Below the pieces are notes generated by a model. That model made no database searches. It was not told the origin of the DNA and saw only the letters and a program-made list of their open reading frames with translations. Positions 44,732-53,560 of a stretch of DNA of 64,000 bases are shown here, piece by piece. Numbering within the stretch: the first letter of the stretch is position 1; each line of letters opens with the position of its first letter. The stretch is taken from NCBI GenBank assembly GCA_913009205.1, contig CAJVYC010000005.1, positions 62,001 to 126,000 of the forward strand, in the 5' to 3' direction. The DNA comes from an uncultured Fluviicola sp. Lineage in GTDB: Bacteria > Bacteroidota > Bacteroidia > Flavobacteriales_D > Crocinitomicaceae. Position numbers and translations under genes: made by a program.

Positions 44732-45564
44732 AAAACTTATACGACGAATACAGCTTGTTAGCTTCGAAAGAAGTGACAAGAAAGTACAGCACTTCCTTCT
44801 ATGCAGGCGTTAACAGACTTGATAAAAGAATTCGCTCCGACATACATAGCATTTATGGTTTTGTCCGTGTTGCCGATGAAATTGTAGATTCATTCCATGA
44901 CTTTAACAAAACAGTCTTGTTAAACGAGTTTTCAGTTGCGACTTTCCTTGCGATTGAACGTGGAATTTCCGTGAACCCAATTTTAAATGCATTCCAGCTC
45001 ACAGTCAACAAATATAACATTGACCATGAACTCATTATACAGTTCTTAAAAAGCATGGAAATGGATCTGAACCCAGTTAATTATACACAAGAATCTTATG
45101 AAGAATACATTCTTGGATCGGCTGAAGTCGTTGGGTTAATGTGCCTTAAAGTCTTCGTTCATGGTAATGAGGAGGAATATGCAAAACTGAAACCATATGC
45201 CATAAAATTAGGTTCTGCTTTTCAAAAGATTAACTTTTTAAGAGATTTAAACGATGATGTCAATGATCTTGGACGGATTTACTTCCCAGGGCTGGATGTC
45301 AATAATATCACAAAACAGACGAAGATTGATATTGAAAATGAAATTCAAGAAGAATTCAACGAAGCTTTGATTGGAATTAAAATGCTCCCAAAATCAGCGC
45401 GACTTGGTGTTTATATTAGTTACCGTTATTATGTCAAACTGTTGATTGAAATAAAAGAGAAACAACCACAAGATTTGCTCAATGCCAGAGTCAGAGTTCC
45501 CGATTCAATCAAGGTCGTTATATTTTGCAAATGCCTCGTTCGCAATTCCATGAACCTCTTGTAA
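44728..45564 (+). CDS. crtB: Phytoene synthase CrtB
   Basis: A 278-residue enzyme that condenses two geranylgeranyl diphosphates to phytoene. Both aspartate motifs are present: VADEIVDSF (DxxxD) and FLRDLNDDVNDLGRIYFP. The start is GTG at 44728, overlapping the crtI stop (GTGA). A 21-base gap separates it from crtD. The GGPP synthase (crtE) is not within the cluster; the polyprenyl synthetase at the right edge or another gene must supply GGPP. Confidence 0.94.
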   Translation: MKNLYDEYSLLASKEVTRKYSTSFYAGVNRLDKRIRSDIHSIYGFVRVADEIVDSFHDFNKTVLLNEFSVATFLAIERGISVNPILNAFQLTVNKYNIDHELIIQFLKSMEMDLNPVNYTQESYEEYILGSAEVVGLMCLKVFVHGNEEEYAKLKPYAIKLGSAFQKINFLRDLNDDVNDLGRIYFPGLDVNNITKQTKIDIENEIQEEFNEALIGIKMLPKSARLGVYISYRYYVKLLIEIKEKQPQDLLNARVRVPDSIKVVIFCKCLVRNSMNLL

Positions 45565-45585
45565 CCATTTTTATACAGCGCTAAA

Positions 45586-47058
45586 TTGACGACCCAAAAG
45601 AAATATGATGCAATAATCGTCGGTGCCGGGTTGGCAGGTATAGCTTGTGCCTTGAGACTGAACAAGAAAGGACTTCGTGTTCTTGTCCTCGAAAAAAACG
45701 ACAAGCCAGGTGGCAAACTCTCGGAATTGCATTCTCAAGGGTTTCGTTGGGACCAAGGACCGTCATTGCTTACCGAACCGGAAAACATTAACGAGCTTTT
45801 CGAATTGTACGGAAAGAACCCGAGTGACTATTTTGAATTTGTCAAGCATTCAGAATCATGCCGTTACTTTTTTAACGATAATTCGAGAATTACGCTAAGT
45901 AGCAACCTGCAAAACACAAAGGAAGAAATCAAGGAAGCAATATCTGCAGATGAAGCAGAAAATTACGAAAGCTATATTTCAAATTCTAAAAAGAACTATG
46001 AAAACCTCGGAGCATTATTTTTAAATGATTCGATTCCTTCTCTTCTTAAATTTTTACACCCAAAATTTATAAAACACTATCCATTTTTGCTTTCACGCAC
46101 TATGTTTAGAAGCCTTAATAGTCACAACGCATCTAAATTCGAATCCGACAAGATGCAATTGATATTCAATAGATTTGGGACATACAACGGCTCCAACCCA
46201 TATCAAATGAGTGGGTTGTACAGTATGATTCCGAATTTAGAATTGAACGACGGTACTTATTTTCCAAAAAATGGAATGCGATCCATTATTGATGGATTAT
46301 ACAAATTAGCTCTTGAAGAAAATATAGAGTTCAGCTTCGAAGTGTTAGTCGAAGTTAAAAGGGAGCTATCTGAATATACATATAGAATCGACGATAATAT
46401 CTCCGGGTCAAGCAAACTGGTTATTTGCGCTATTGATCCCATCTCATTCTACGATTATGTATTGAAGGACCCTCCTCTCTCTATAAAATACAAAAAGGAA
46501 GAAAGAAGTACTTCTGGATTGGTTTTCTATTGGGGAATCGACACCAAAATTCCTGAACTTGGATTGCACAACATCCTATTCAGCAAGGATTACCAAGAAG
46601 AATTCAATACAATCTTCAAGGAACAGAAAAACAGTCTTGAACCAACCGTTTACATTCATATAAGCTCACTTTTAAATCCAAATGACGCGGCTGAAAATGG
46701 TCAAAACTTGTTTGTGATGATCAATACATCTTCAATTGACACGACAGATGACGTTTACATGGAAAAGATGAAGCAATACATTATTGATAAAATTCAGGAA
46801 CAATTCAAAATAGATATTCGCAATCACATTGTGACGGAAAATTATTGGGACAAGGCATCAATTGAATCATTAACGGGCTCTTATCAAGGCGCTTTATACG
46901 GAGCTGCCTCCAATAAATTTGATTCTGCATTGAAGCGCCATCCGAATAAGATTAAGAAATACGATAATTTGTACTTTTGTGGAGGGGCCGTTCATCCGGG
47001 CGGTGGAATTCCACTTGTGCTGCGATCTGCGAAAATTGTTGCTAATTTAATAACATGA
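45586..47058 (+). CDS. crtD: CrtD-type carotenoid 3,4-desaturase (second CrtI-like enzyme)
   Basis: A 490-residue FAD enzyme clearly distinct from CrtI: AIIVGAGLAGIACALRLNKK, EKNDKPGGKLSELHSQGFRW and DQGPSLLTEPEN, with the C-terminal FCGGAVHPGGGIPLVLRSAK. Flavobacterial CrtD proteins desaturate the 3',4' bond of 1'-hydroxy carotenoids. The neighbour CruF makes the 1'-hydroxyl, so the two act in sequence. TTG start at 45586. It overlaps cruF by four bases (ATGA). The precise bond is inferred from context. Confidence 0.85.
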   Translation: MTTQKKYDAIIVGAGLAGIACALRLNKKGLRVLVLEKNDKPGGKLSELHSQGFRWDQGPSLLTEPENINELFELYGKNPSDYFEFVKHSESCRYFFNDNSRITLSSNLQNTKEEIKEAISADEAENYESYISNSKKNYENLGALFLNDSIPSLLKFLHPKFIKHYPFLLSRTMFRSLNSHNASKFESDKMQLIFNRFGTYNGSNPYQMSGLYSMIPNLELNDGTYFPKNGMRSIIDGLYKLALEENIEFSFEVLVEVKRELSEYTYRIDDNISGSSKLVICAIDPISFYDYVLKDPPLSIKYKKEERSTSGLVFYWGIDTKIPELGLHNILFSKDYQEEFNTIFKEQKNSLEPTVYIHISSLLNPNDAAENGQNLFVMINTSSIDTTDDVYMEKMKQYIIDKIQEQFKIDIRNHIVTENYWDKASIESLTGSYQGALYGAASNKFDSALKRHPNKIKKYDNLYFCGGAVHPGGGIPLVLRSAKIVANLIT

Positions 47059-47669
47059 AACCAAGAACGAAATACAACCTTATTGTACTTATTATATTTC
47101 ATGTGGTAGGCTTGATTCTATTTGCGACAGATCCAAATGCTTCTCGATTGTCTTACATAACGCTTTTAATTTCAGGAGCTGCTTTGATGATCGACGAAGG
47201 AATAAAACTTAGAAAGGCTGCCATTCTGTCTTCGATTTTTGTTCTTGGCTATAGCATTGAATTGATTGGAATAAAAACGGGTTTCTTCTTTGGTGAATAC
47301 AGTTATGACACAGCATTAGGCTTTAAATTCCTCGACGTACCTCTAATTATTGGACTCAATTGGGTCATCATTGTTGCCGCTTCAAGTTCCATTATAAAGT
47401 ATTTCATCAAAAAACCATTAATCCTCCAAGCGCTTTTGGCAGCGGCATTGTGTACATTGCTTGATTTTATCATTGAGCCTGTCGCAATTAGCTACAACTT
47501 CTGGACTTGGACTGATGGAACCATTCCATTCTACAATTATTTGTGTTGGTTCGGATTTAGTTTCTTGTTCTCGACCATGTATCTTTACCGCAACAAAGAA
47601 ATTAATAAAACTGGGATTATAATTTATATTATTTGGACGAACTTTTTTATAATTTTAAACCTTCTATGA
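47055..47669 (+). CDS. cruF: Carotenoid 1,2-hydratase CruF
   Basis: A 204-residue membrane protein with about seven hydrophobic segments of the CruF/DUF422 family, which adds water across the 1',2' double bond of the open end of gamma-carotene or lycopene. Family motifs: ELIGIKTGFFFGEYSYDTALG, VPLIIGLNWVIIV, LDFIIEPVAISYNFWTW. ATG overlaps the crtD stop; its TGA overlaps the crtZ ATG. Confidence 0.87.
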   Translation: MKPRTKYNLIVLIIFHVVGLILFATDPNASRLSYITLLISGAALMIDEGIKLRKAAILSSIFVLGYSIELIGIKTGFFFGEYSYDTALGFKFLDVPLIIGLNWVIIVAASSSIIKYFIKKPLILQALLAAALCTLLDFIIEPVAISYNFWTWTDGTIPFYNYLCWFGFSFLFSTMYLYRNKEINKTGIIIYIIWTNFFIILNLL

Positions 47670-48103
47670 TATTGGGAATTGGATTTGTTGCGGCTTTTTT
47701 GTTAATGGAGGGATGTGCTTGGTTAGCACATAAATACGTTATGCATGGTTTTCTTTGGTCGGTTCATAAAGACCACCATCAACCGACAGGAAGCGTTTTC
47801 CAGAAAAATGATTTGTTCTTTTTGATTTTTGCCATTCCTTCTTTGCTTTCGATCATGTTTGGAATGATGAAAGGGGCGCATGGTTTGACTGGAATTGGAT
47901 TTGGAATTGCTGCGTATGGAATTGCCTATTTTTTAGTTCATGACATTTTAATTCACCGACGGTTCAACTGGTTTGACAAGATTCAAAACCGCTATTTCAA
48001 GGCAGTCAGAAGGGCACACAGAGTTCACCATGAGAAACCTTTTAAAGAAGACGGTGAAAGTTTCGGAATGCTTTATATTCCAAGGAAATTCTATAAAGAA
48101 TGA
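47666..48103 (+). CDS. crtZ: Beta-carotene 3-hydroxylase CrtZ
   Basis: A 145-residue di-iron membrane hydroxylase of the fatty acid hydroxylase superfamily that adds the 3-OH to a beta-ring. The histidine boxes are visible: HKYVMH, HKDHH, HDILIHRRF and RRAHRVHH. A frame with 11 more codons exists, but ATG 47666 overlaps the cruF stop (ATGA) and gives the family-type start MILGIGFVAAFLLMEG. It overlaps the lycopene cyclase gene by four bases. Confidence 0.93.
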   Translation: MILGIGFVAAFLLMEGCAWLAHKYVMHGFLWSVHKDHHQPTGSVFQKNDLFFLIFAIPSLLSIMFGMMKGAHGLTGIGFGIAAYGIAYFLVHDILIHRRFNWFDKIQNRYFKAVRRAHRVHHEKPFKEDGESFGMLYIPRKFYKE

Positions 48104-48795
48104 AATGGACCTACCTACTTCTTGATACAGCTACCATTTTGGGACCACTCGCTTTGAGCTTTGAATCTAGGGTTCAATATTTCAGTAAATGGAAAGCTGT
48201 TTTCACGGCTTCATTGATCGTCGCAATCCCATTTCTAATCTGGGATTATTTCTTTACACTTCATGGCGTTTGGGGATTCAACAGCGACTACATTTCTGGA
48301 ATAAGTGTCGGTAATTTACCCATTGAAGAAGTCCTCTTTTTTATCGTTGTTCCCTTCTCATGCACCTTCATTTATGAATGCTGTAAATACTATTTAAGAA
48401 ATTGGAACAGCCGAAAGCTCGATGTTGTTATGCAAATTACTTTGCTGCTCTATGCTAACTTTTTACTTTTTCAAAACCCAATAGGATTGTACACATCAAT
48501 AAATTCAACAATCGGTATTTTGGTTATCTTTTTTTGGATGTTTCGTCAAAAGAGCGTTCAATACGTGGGAATCACCTTTCTTTTTTCTATGATTCCATTC
48601 CTACTTATGAATGGAGTTTTAACGGGAGCAGCAACAAAAGCACCTGTTGTTTGGTACAACAATTTAGAAAATTCTGGCTTTAGAATTCACACAATCCCAA
48701 TGGAGGATGTGATCTACGGAATGACGCTAATCCTTTCTGTTATTTTTCTCTATGAAGGAATTCAAAAAAAATGGAACCCTTCTTCTAAAAAGTAA
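48100..48795 (+). CDS. crtYcd: Lycopene beta-cyclase of the CrtYcd (fused heterodimer) type
   Basis: A 231-residue membrane protein with about seven hydrophobic segments, formed by two tandem lycopene-cyclase domains. The first has the signature GVWGFNSDYISG and LPIEEVLFFIVVPFSCTFIYE; the second repeats it more loosely (IPMEDVIYGMTLILSVIFLYE). Such proteins form beta-rings from lycopene ends. It is the last gene of the operon and its end overlaps the convergent TonB receptor by 11 bases. Confidence 0.9.
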   Translation: MKWTYLLLDTATILGPLALSFESRVQYFSKWKAVFTASLIVAIPFLIWDYFFTLHGVWGFNSDYISGISVGNLPIEEVLFFIVVPFSCTFIYECCKYYLRNWNSRKLDVVMQITLLLYANFLLFQNPIGLYTSINSTIGILVIFFWMFRQKSVQYVGITFLFSMIPFLLMNGVLTGAATKAPVVWYNNLENSGFRIHTIPMEDVIYGMTLILSVIFLYEGIQKKWNPSSKK

Positions 48796-51157
48796 TTCGA
48801 TACTGGAACACCCAAAGCAATCCGTTTTGAAACGTAGTTCTCAGCCCTCCTGTTTTCACATCAAATTCTTGGTAAAAAATATTGTCGCGATCGGTAAAGT
48901 TCTGAATATCAATCACCCATTCTTGCGTCGTCTTTTTCCCAATCAATTTAAACGCTGTTCGCGCATTTCCTTTTAAGTAATCCGCATACCCAGAGGCAAA
49001 CGTATTGTTAAAATCGAGTACTTCCTGTCCCGCTGCGATGCTTTCGTCAAAAAGAACGGGCGTATAACGCCCTCCTCCATTCCAAACAAATTTTAAATCA
49101 AACGACAAAGCAGATATATATTTTGCGTCGGTTTTTTTGGCGTTAAATCGGATTTCATACCCGCCCAAAACATTCAAGGTATGATTACTATTGAAGGCTG
49201 TATTTCTCCATACCTTATCACTTCCTTGGTATTTTGATTCAAACAATGATCCTGTCACCAAGAAATAAAATCCCTTATCTAAGAATTTCTCCAATGTCAA
49301 TTCAACTCCATAATTGTATCCTTTTCCTTCATTCACTAAATAATCAGGAGTTCCTGTATTGAAAGATGCCCCGAAGTTCAACAAAGAATATGAGCTGCTT
49401 TTTGACTCAACAGGAACGTTGGTCAAGTACTGCCCATAGATCTCTGTTTTTAATTGAATCCCGTATTTAAATCGCTTTTGATACCCTGCAATCAGGTGTT
49501 GACTTCGCGTAAATCCAATATCTTTTTTAGGCGTTATATACGATCCATCGGTAAGCTGAATTTGTTCATAATAGAGTTCAATTGGCGCCATTTGACTGTG
49601 CATTCCATAACCGACAGAGATTCGTTGTCGTTTCTTCAATGAATAATTCAACCCAACTCTTGGTTCGATCGCCAATTGATTTCCTAAGGTCAAGAACTGT
49701 GCATAAACTCCAGAAACAAGTGTTAGATCTTCAGTTATTCGAAACCTGTGTTGAAAATGAGGTCGAATCAAAGCGGTAGCTCCATCAAAGTCTCGGTTAG
49801 AATTAAAGCCGACACTATCGTTTATAAATGTTGAATCTTTTAAATCGAGGAAGTAAATATCGTTCGTAATCCCTGTCTTTATCAAGTGGCGGCTCGAAAT
49901 TTTATTTTGATAATTAAACGACGTGGTTTGTTTACCAATTGTTGAATTGGCCATAAAAGTCGTAAAAGGATTACCACCACCCGCACCCAAGGTATCAAAT
50001 TGAGTTAGATTGTACGCAGCTTGAACACCGGCCATAACTTCAAAAAATGAATTGGAATTGATTCTCTGTTTTCTCGTAATTCCAACCATTCCCGTACTTG
50101 TTTTGAAACGAATATCCGTTCCAGTAAACCCGAAAATTTCATTAGCATCAGAATCTGGTGGTGTTATTATGTTGACTTTACTCGTCCCGCCCAATCCGAA
50201 AACCTGCGTAACTCCCTTCTTATCTGGAAAACGTAATTTAAATGTTCCATCCTGATATTTGGGCGTTGCTGAAGTTCCAAAATCCAAACCTAAGACTGTA
50301 AATAATTGAAGCGTCGAATACCGGTAATTCACTAAAAACGATGATCCTTTTTCCTTTGAAATAGGCCCCTCCGCCATTCCTTCCAATCCATTGAAACCAA
50401 TTTGTCCCATGAATTCAAATTTTTCATTGTTTCCATTTCGAATTTTCAAATCAAATACACCGGCAAGTGCATTTCCGTATTCTGCTGGAAAGGCCCCCGT
50501 AAAGAAATCTGAATTGGCCAAAATATTATTATTCAACATCGAAACAGGTCCACCTGTAGTTCCAAAACGCGCAAAGTGATTCGGGTTAGGAATATCCATT
50601 CCTTCCATTCTAAACAATACTCCCGTTGGTGAATTCCCACGAATTACAATGTCATTTCTTGAATCATCAGCTCCTTGAACTCCAGCAAAATTCTGTGCCA
50701 TTCGGGCCACATCGTTAAAACTTCCGGCATACCGTTGGCTCTCTTCAACAGAGAATGACCGAGCACTTACCGTTGCGAGTTTATTTACGATTTCACCCTC
50801 TTCTTTCGCTTTTACGGTGACTTCATTTACATTTTGAACCTTCTCCGTAATTTTGAGTTCCAAGACCATTTCCTTTGTTGAAATCAATTCAAGATTGGTC
50901 AATACTACTTCCTCATAGCCGCTCATTGCAGAAATTACAGTGTACCTCCCCACTTTTACATTTTCGAAACGGAAAACCCCATCTAAATCTGCGATTTGTT
51001 TGAGTGAATCACCTTCTCCAAATACATATACTCGTGCTCCAGGAATAAATTGTTCGGAATACCTATCAATAACGTTCCCTCGAATCGTTTGTGTTAATTG
51101 AGCAAATAATGACAAAGGGAGAAGTACTATTGTTATAAGGATTAGATTTCTAATCAT
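48785..51157 (-). CDS. TonB-dependent receptor with carboxypeptidase-like N-terminal domain
   Basis: A 790-residue outer-membrane receptor. Signal peptide about residues 1-20 (LPLSLFAQ). The CarboxypepD_reg-like domain is TIRGNVIDRYSEQFIPGARV ... GRYTVISAMSGYE; the plug carries FNDVARMAQNFAGVQGADD and RNDIVIRGNSPTGVLFRMEG; the remainder is barrel ending FQYRITF with the usual C-terminal Phe. I start at ATG 51157, since the upstream extension (MISAILKKKENLN) is not signal-like. It is convergent with crtYcd. Ligand unknown. Confidence 0.93.
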   Translation of the reverse strand: MIRNLILITIVLLPLSLFAQLTQTIRGNVIDRYSEQFIPGARVYVFGEGDSLKQIADLDGVFRFENVKVGRYTVISAMSGYEEVVLTNLELISTKEMVLELKITEKVQNVNEVTVKAKEEGEIVNKLATVSARSFSVEESQRYAGSFNDVARMAQNFAGVQGADDSRNDIVIRGNSPTGVLFRMEGMDIPNPNHFARFGTTGGPVSMLNNNILANSDFFTGAFPAEYGNALAGVFDLKIRNGNNEKFEFMGQIGFNGLEGMAEGPISKEKGSSFLVNYRYSTLQLFTVLGLDFGTSATPKYQDGTFKLRFPDKKGVTQVFGLGGTSKVNIITPPDSDANEIFGFTGTDIRFKTSTGMVGITRKQRINSNSFFEVMAGVQAAYNLTQFDTLGAGGGNPFTTFMANSTIGKQTTSFNYQNKISSRHLIKTGITNDIYFLDLKDSTFINDSVGFNSNRDFDGATALIRPHFQHRFRITEDLTLVSGVYAQFLTLGNQLAIEPRVGLNYSLKKRQRISVGYGMHSQMAPIELYYEQIQLTDGSYITPKKDIGFTRSQHLIAGYQKRFKYGIQLKTEIYGQYLTNVPVESKSSSYSLLNFGASFNTGTPDYLVNEGKGYNYGVELTLEKFLDKGFYFLVTGSLFESKYQGSDKVWRNTAFNSNHTLNVLGGYEIRFNAKKTDAKYISALSFDLKFVWNGGGRYTPVLFDESIAAGQEVLDFNNTFASGYADYLKGNARTAFKLIGKKTTQEWVIDIQNFTDRDNIFYQEFDVKTGGLRTTFQNGLLWVFQYRITF

Positions 51158-51192
51158 GTTGAGATTTTCTTTTTTTTTTAAAATTGCCGAAA

Positions 51193-51555
51193 TCATTTCA
51201 CATAATCTTGCTTCAAAACCAACATATACTTATCGTTTTCCATCTTTAAGTACCCTTGTTCGTAGCAGAAAAAATAAGTTGAACCCGTTTTTGTTGTATA
51301 CACATTCGTATAATAATGGAAATTAAATCCTTCTTCTGCCAAAGTGATTCCATCTACGGTTTTCTTTCCGTCTGGATTTAATTCAGAAAGAATACGACGG
51401 TTTTTTCTTAGAATATTGTTAATTCTTCGAATGTATTTCGTGGAATCTTCATTCAGTCGATTATTGTACGTGTTTCGACAATAATCTGAACAAAACTTCT
51501 GATCTCTGCGACCCGAAAGCCGCTGGCTACATTCTTGGCAAGTTCTTTCTTCCAT
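51193..51555 (-). CDS. Zinc-ribbon protein of unknown function
   Basis: A 120-residue protein. Residues 5-30 form a Cys4 ribbon: CQECSQRLSGRRDQKFCSDY with C-x2-C and C-x3-C pairs, like DUF2116/transcription-factor zinc ribbons. A basic helix follows (YIRRINNILRKNRRILSELN) and then a beta-rich C-terminal part (FNFHYYTNVYTTKTGSTYFF). ATG 51555 is preferred over 51594 because it starts directly before the ribbon. It lies 35 bases upstream of the TonB receptor on the same strand. Role not known; nucleic-acid binding is plausible. Confidence 0.8.
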   Translation of the reverse strand: MEERTCQECSQRLSGRRDQKFCSDYCRNTYNNRLNEDSTKYIRRINNILRKNRRILSELNPDGKKTVDGITLAEEGFNFHYYTNVYTTKTGSTYFFCYEQGYLKMENDKYMLVLKQDYVK

Positions 51556-51625
51556 CCCTTTGTTTATCAACAATTCAATAAACAATGTTAACAATATTTA
51601 ACAGCAATATCAAGTTCGAGCGACT

Positions 51626-51633
51626 TATCTTTA
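51626..51633 (+). promoter_or_regulatory. -7-like promoter box of the Bat operon
   Basis: TATCTTTA, one mismatch to TAnnTTTG, 28 bases before the moxR ATG at 51662. It would drive the eight-gene run to 59.9 kb. Confidence 0.4.
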
Positions 51634-51661
51634 TAAACTTGTATTTTCTATAAAACTGAAT

Positions 51662-52684
51662 ATGATTGAAAACCAGAACAACCCTGTAAATCCAGCAGAT
51701 TCGATGAGGATTTTAAGCGAAAACATCGCCAAAGAGACTCAAATTATCAGCATGCTTCGAGCAGAAATTTCGAAAGTAATTGTTGGTCAAAAATACATGA
51801 TGGATCGATTGCTCATTGCATTATTGGCAGATGGGCACGTGCTTCTTGAAGGAGTTCCAGGTCTTGCAAAGACATTAGCGATTAAAACGCTTGCGGATGC
51901 CATTGACGTTGATTTCAATAGAATTCAATTCACACCAGATTTACTTCCTGCCGATGTTACTGGAACATTGATTTACAGTCAGAAATCAGAAAGTTTTAGC
52001 GTTAAGAAAGGTCCTATTTTCTCAAATTTTATTTTAGCAGATGAGATCAATCGTGCGCCAGCGAAAGTTCAAAGTGCACTTTTAGAGGCCATGGAAGAAA
52101 GACAGATTACAATTGGAGATACCACGTTTGATCTTCCAAAACCTTTTCTTGTTCTTGCGACGCAAAATCCAATTGAACAAGAAGGAACATATACGTTGCC
52201 TGAAGCACAAGTCGATCGATTTATGCTGAAAGTATTTTTAGAATACCCAAACAAAGAAGAAGAAAGACAAATTATACGATCAAATGTTCGCCCTGGCGGA
52301 ATCGCAAAAGCCGGTAAAGTCATCGCAACAAAAGATGTCGAGCGTTGCCGCGAACTTGTGAAAAAGGTTTATTTGGATGAAAAAATCGAACAATATATCG
52401 TTGATATTGTTTTCGCTACAAGAACACCAGAAAAATATGGATTGGAGAGTTTAGCTCCCCTGATCTCTGTTGGATGTTCGCCGAGAGCAAGTATCAACTT
52501 GGCTATTGCAGCGAAAGCATTTGCCTTTTTACAAGGCAGAGCATTTGTGATTCCAGAAGATATTCGTGCGATTGCGCCCGATGTAATGCGCCACAGAATG
52601 GGCTTAACCTATGAAGCGGAAGCAGAAAACATCACTGAGGGTGACATCGTGACAAAAATTGTAAACAAAATTGAAGTACCATAA
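51662..52684 (+). CDS. MoxR family AAA+ ATPase
   Basis: A 340-residue AAA+ chaperone. Walker A GVPGLAKTLAIK near residue 65, Walker B FILADEINRAPAKVQSALLEAMEE, sensor 1 LATQNPIEQEGTYTLPEAQVDRF, and a C-terminal lid with GCSPRASINLAIAAKAFA. MoxR proteins act with VWA-domain partners to mature or activate protein complexes. It is the first gene of the Bat operon, nine bases before the DUF58 gene. Confidence 0.94.
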   Translation: MIENQNNPVNPADSMRILSENIAKETQIISMLRAEISKVIVGQKYMMDRLLIALLADGHVLLEGVPGLAKTLAIKTLADAIDVDFNRIQFTPDLLPADVTGTLIYSQKSESFSVKKGPIFSNFILADEINRAPAKVQSALLEAMEERQITIGDTTFDLPKPFLVLATQNPIEQEGTYTLPEAQVDRFMLKVFLEYPNKEEERQIIRSNVRPGGIAKAGKVIATKDVERCRELVKKVYLDEKIEQYIVDIVFATRTPEKYGLESLAPLISVGCSPRASINLAIAAKAFAFLQGRAFVIPEDIRAIAPDVMRHRMGLTYEAEAENITEGDIVTKIVNKIEVP

Positions 52685-52693
52685 GCTTCGTAA

Positions 52694-53560
52694 ATGGACA
52701 CCAAAGAACTTCTGAAAAAAGTCCGTCGTTTGGAAATAAAAGCCAAAGGACTCACCAAGCATATTTTTTCTGGTGAGTATCATTCTGCCTTTAAAGGTCG
52801 TGGAATGGCGTTCAGTGAAGTTCGAGATTACCATTTTGGAGACGAGGTTAGAACCATTGATTGGAACGTTACCGCAAGATTCAACGAACCGTATGTGAAG
52901 GTTTTTGACGAGGAACGAGAATTGACCGTAATGCTCATCATTGATGTTTCCGGGTCAGGGGATTTTGGATCGACTGAAAAAACAAAAAAAGACCTTGCGC
53001 TGGAATTAGCCGCTGTACTTTCATTTTCAGCATTGAGCAACAACGATAAAGTCGGAGCCATTTTCGTTTCCGATAAAATTGAAAAATACATTGCTCCTTC
53101 AAAAGGAAAAAAGCATGCATTGATCATTTTAAGAGAACTTATCGAACTCAAACCTGAAAGCAAAGGAACGAACCTTGACGAAGCGCTTAAATTTTTCAGA
53201 AATACGCAAAAGAAACGAACGATTGCTTTTGTCATTAGTGATTTCATGGATGACAACAATTTCATTGAAGGTTTAAAAGTTTCCAAAAGAAGACATGATA
53301 TGGTAGCCATTCACTTGCTAGATGAGGCCGAACGCCATCTTCCGAATGTTGGAGTGATCCAACTTTATAATTCTGAAACAGAAGAAACGACTTGGGTGAA
53401 TTCTGGTAGCCAACAAGCTAAAGATGCTCACACATCTAACTTTAACAAAGCACAGAACGAATTGTTCGATGACTTTCAAAAATCTGGAGTCGATTTCGCA
53501 ACGATTTCCACGTCCGAAGATTTTATTAAACCACTTGTAAAACTTTTCCAAAGGAGATAA
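52694..53560 (+). CDS. DUF58 / VWA-like protein of the Bat operon
   Basis: A 288-residue protein with the DUF58 signature VRDYHFGDEVRTIDWNVTAR near residue 45 and a VWA-like domain with MIDAS residues LIIDVSGSGDFG and KGTNLDEAL, then VISDFMDDN. DUF58 proteins are usual MoxR partners. The stop shares an A with the ATG of the next gene (AATG pattern at 53560). Confidence 0.93.
   Translation: MDTKELLKKVRRLEIKAKGLTKHIFSGEYHSAFKGRGMAFSEVRDYHFGDEVRTIDWNVTARFNEPYVKVFDEERELTVMLIIDVSGSGDFGSTEKTKKDLALELAAVLSFSALSNNDKVGAIFVSDKIEKYIAPSKGKKHALIILRELIELKPESKGTNLDEALKFFRNTQKKRTIAFVISDFMDDNNFIEGLKVSKRRHDMVAIHLLDEAERHLPNVGVIQLYNSETEETTWVNSGSQQAKDAHTSNFNKAQNELFDDFQKSGVDFATISTSEDFIKPLVKLFQRR

Noticed and set aside
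48785-48795. Overlap of crtYcd and the TonB receptor as a regulatory antisense pair
   Set aside because: An 11-base convergent overlap is common in compact genomes and carries no specific signal.
52828-53310. Reverse open frame of 160 codons opposite the DUF58 gene
   Set aside because: Antisense to a well-conserved gene within a tightly overlapping operon; low-complexity Ser/Leu-rich translation.
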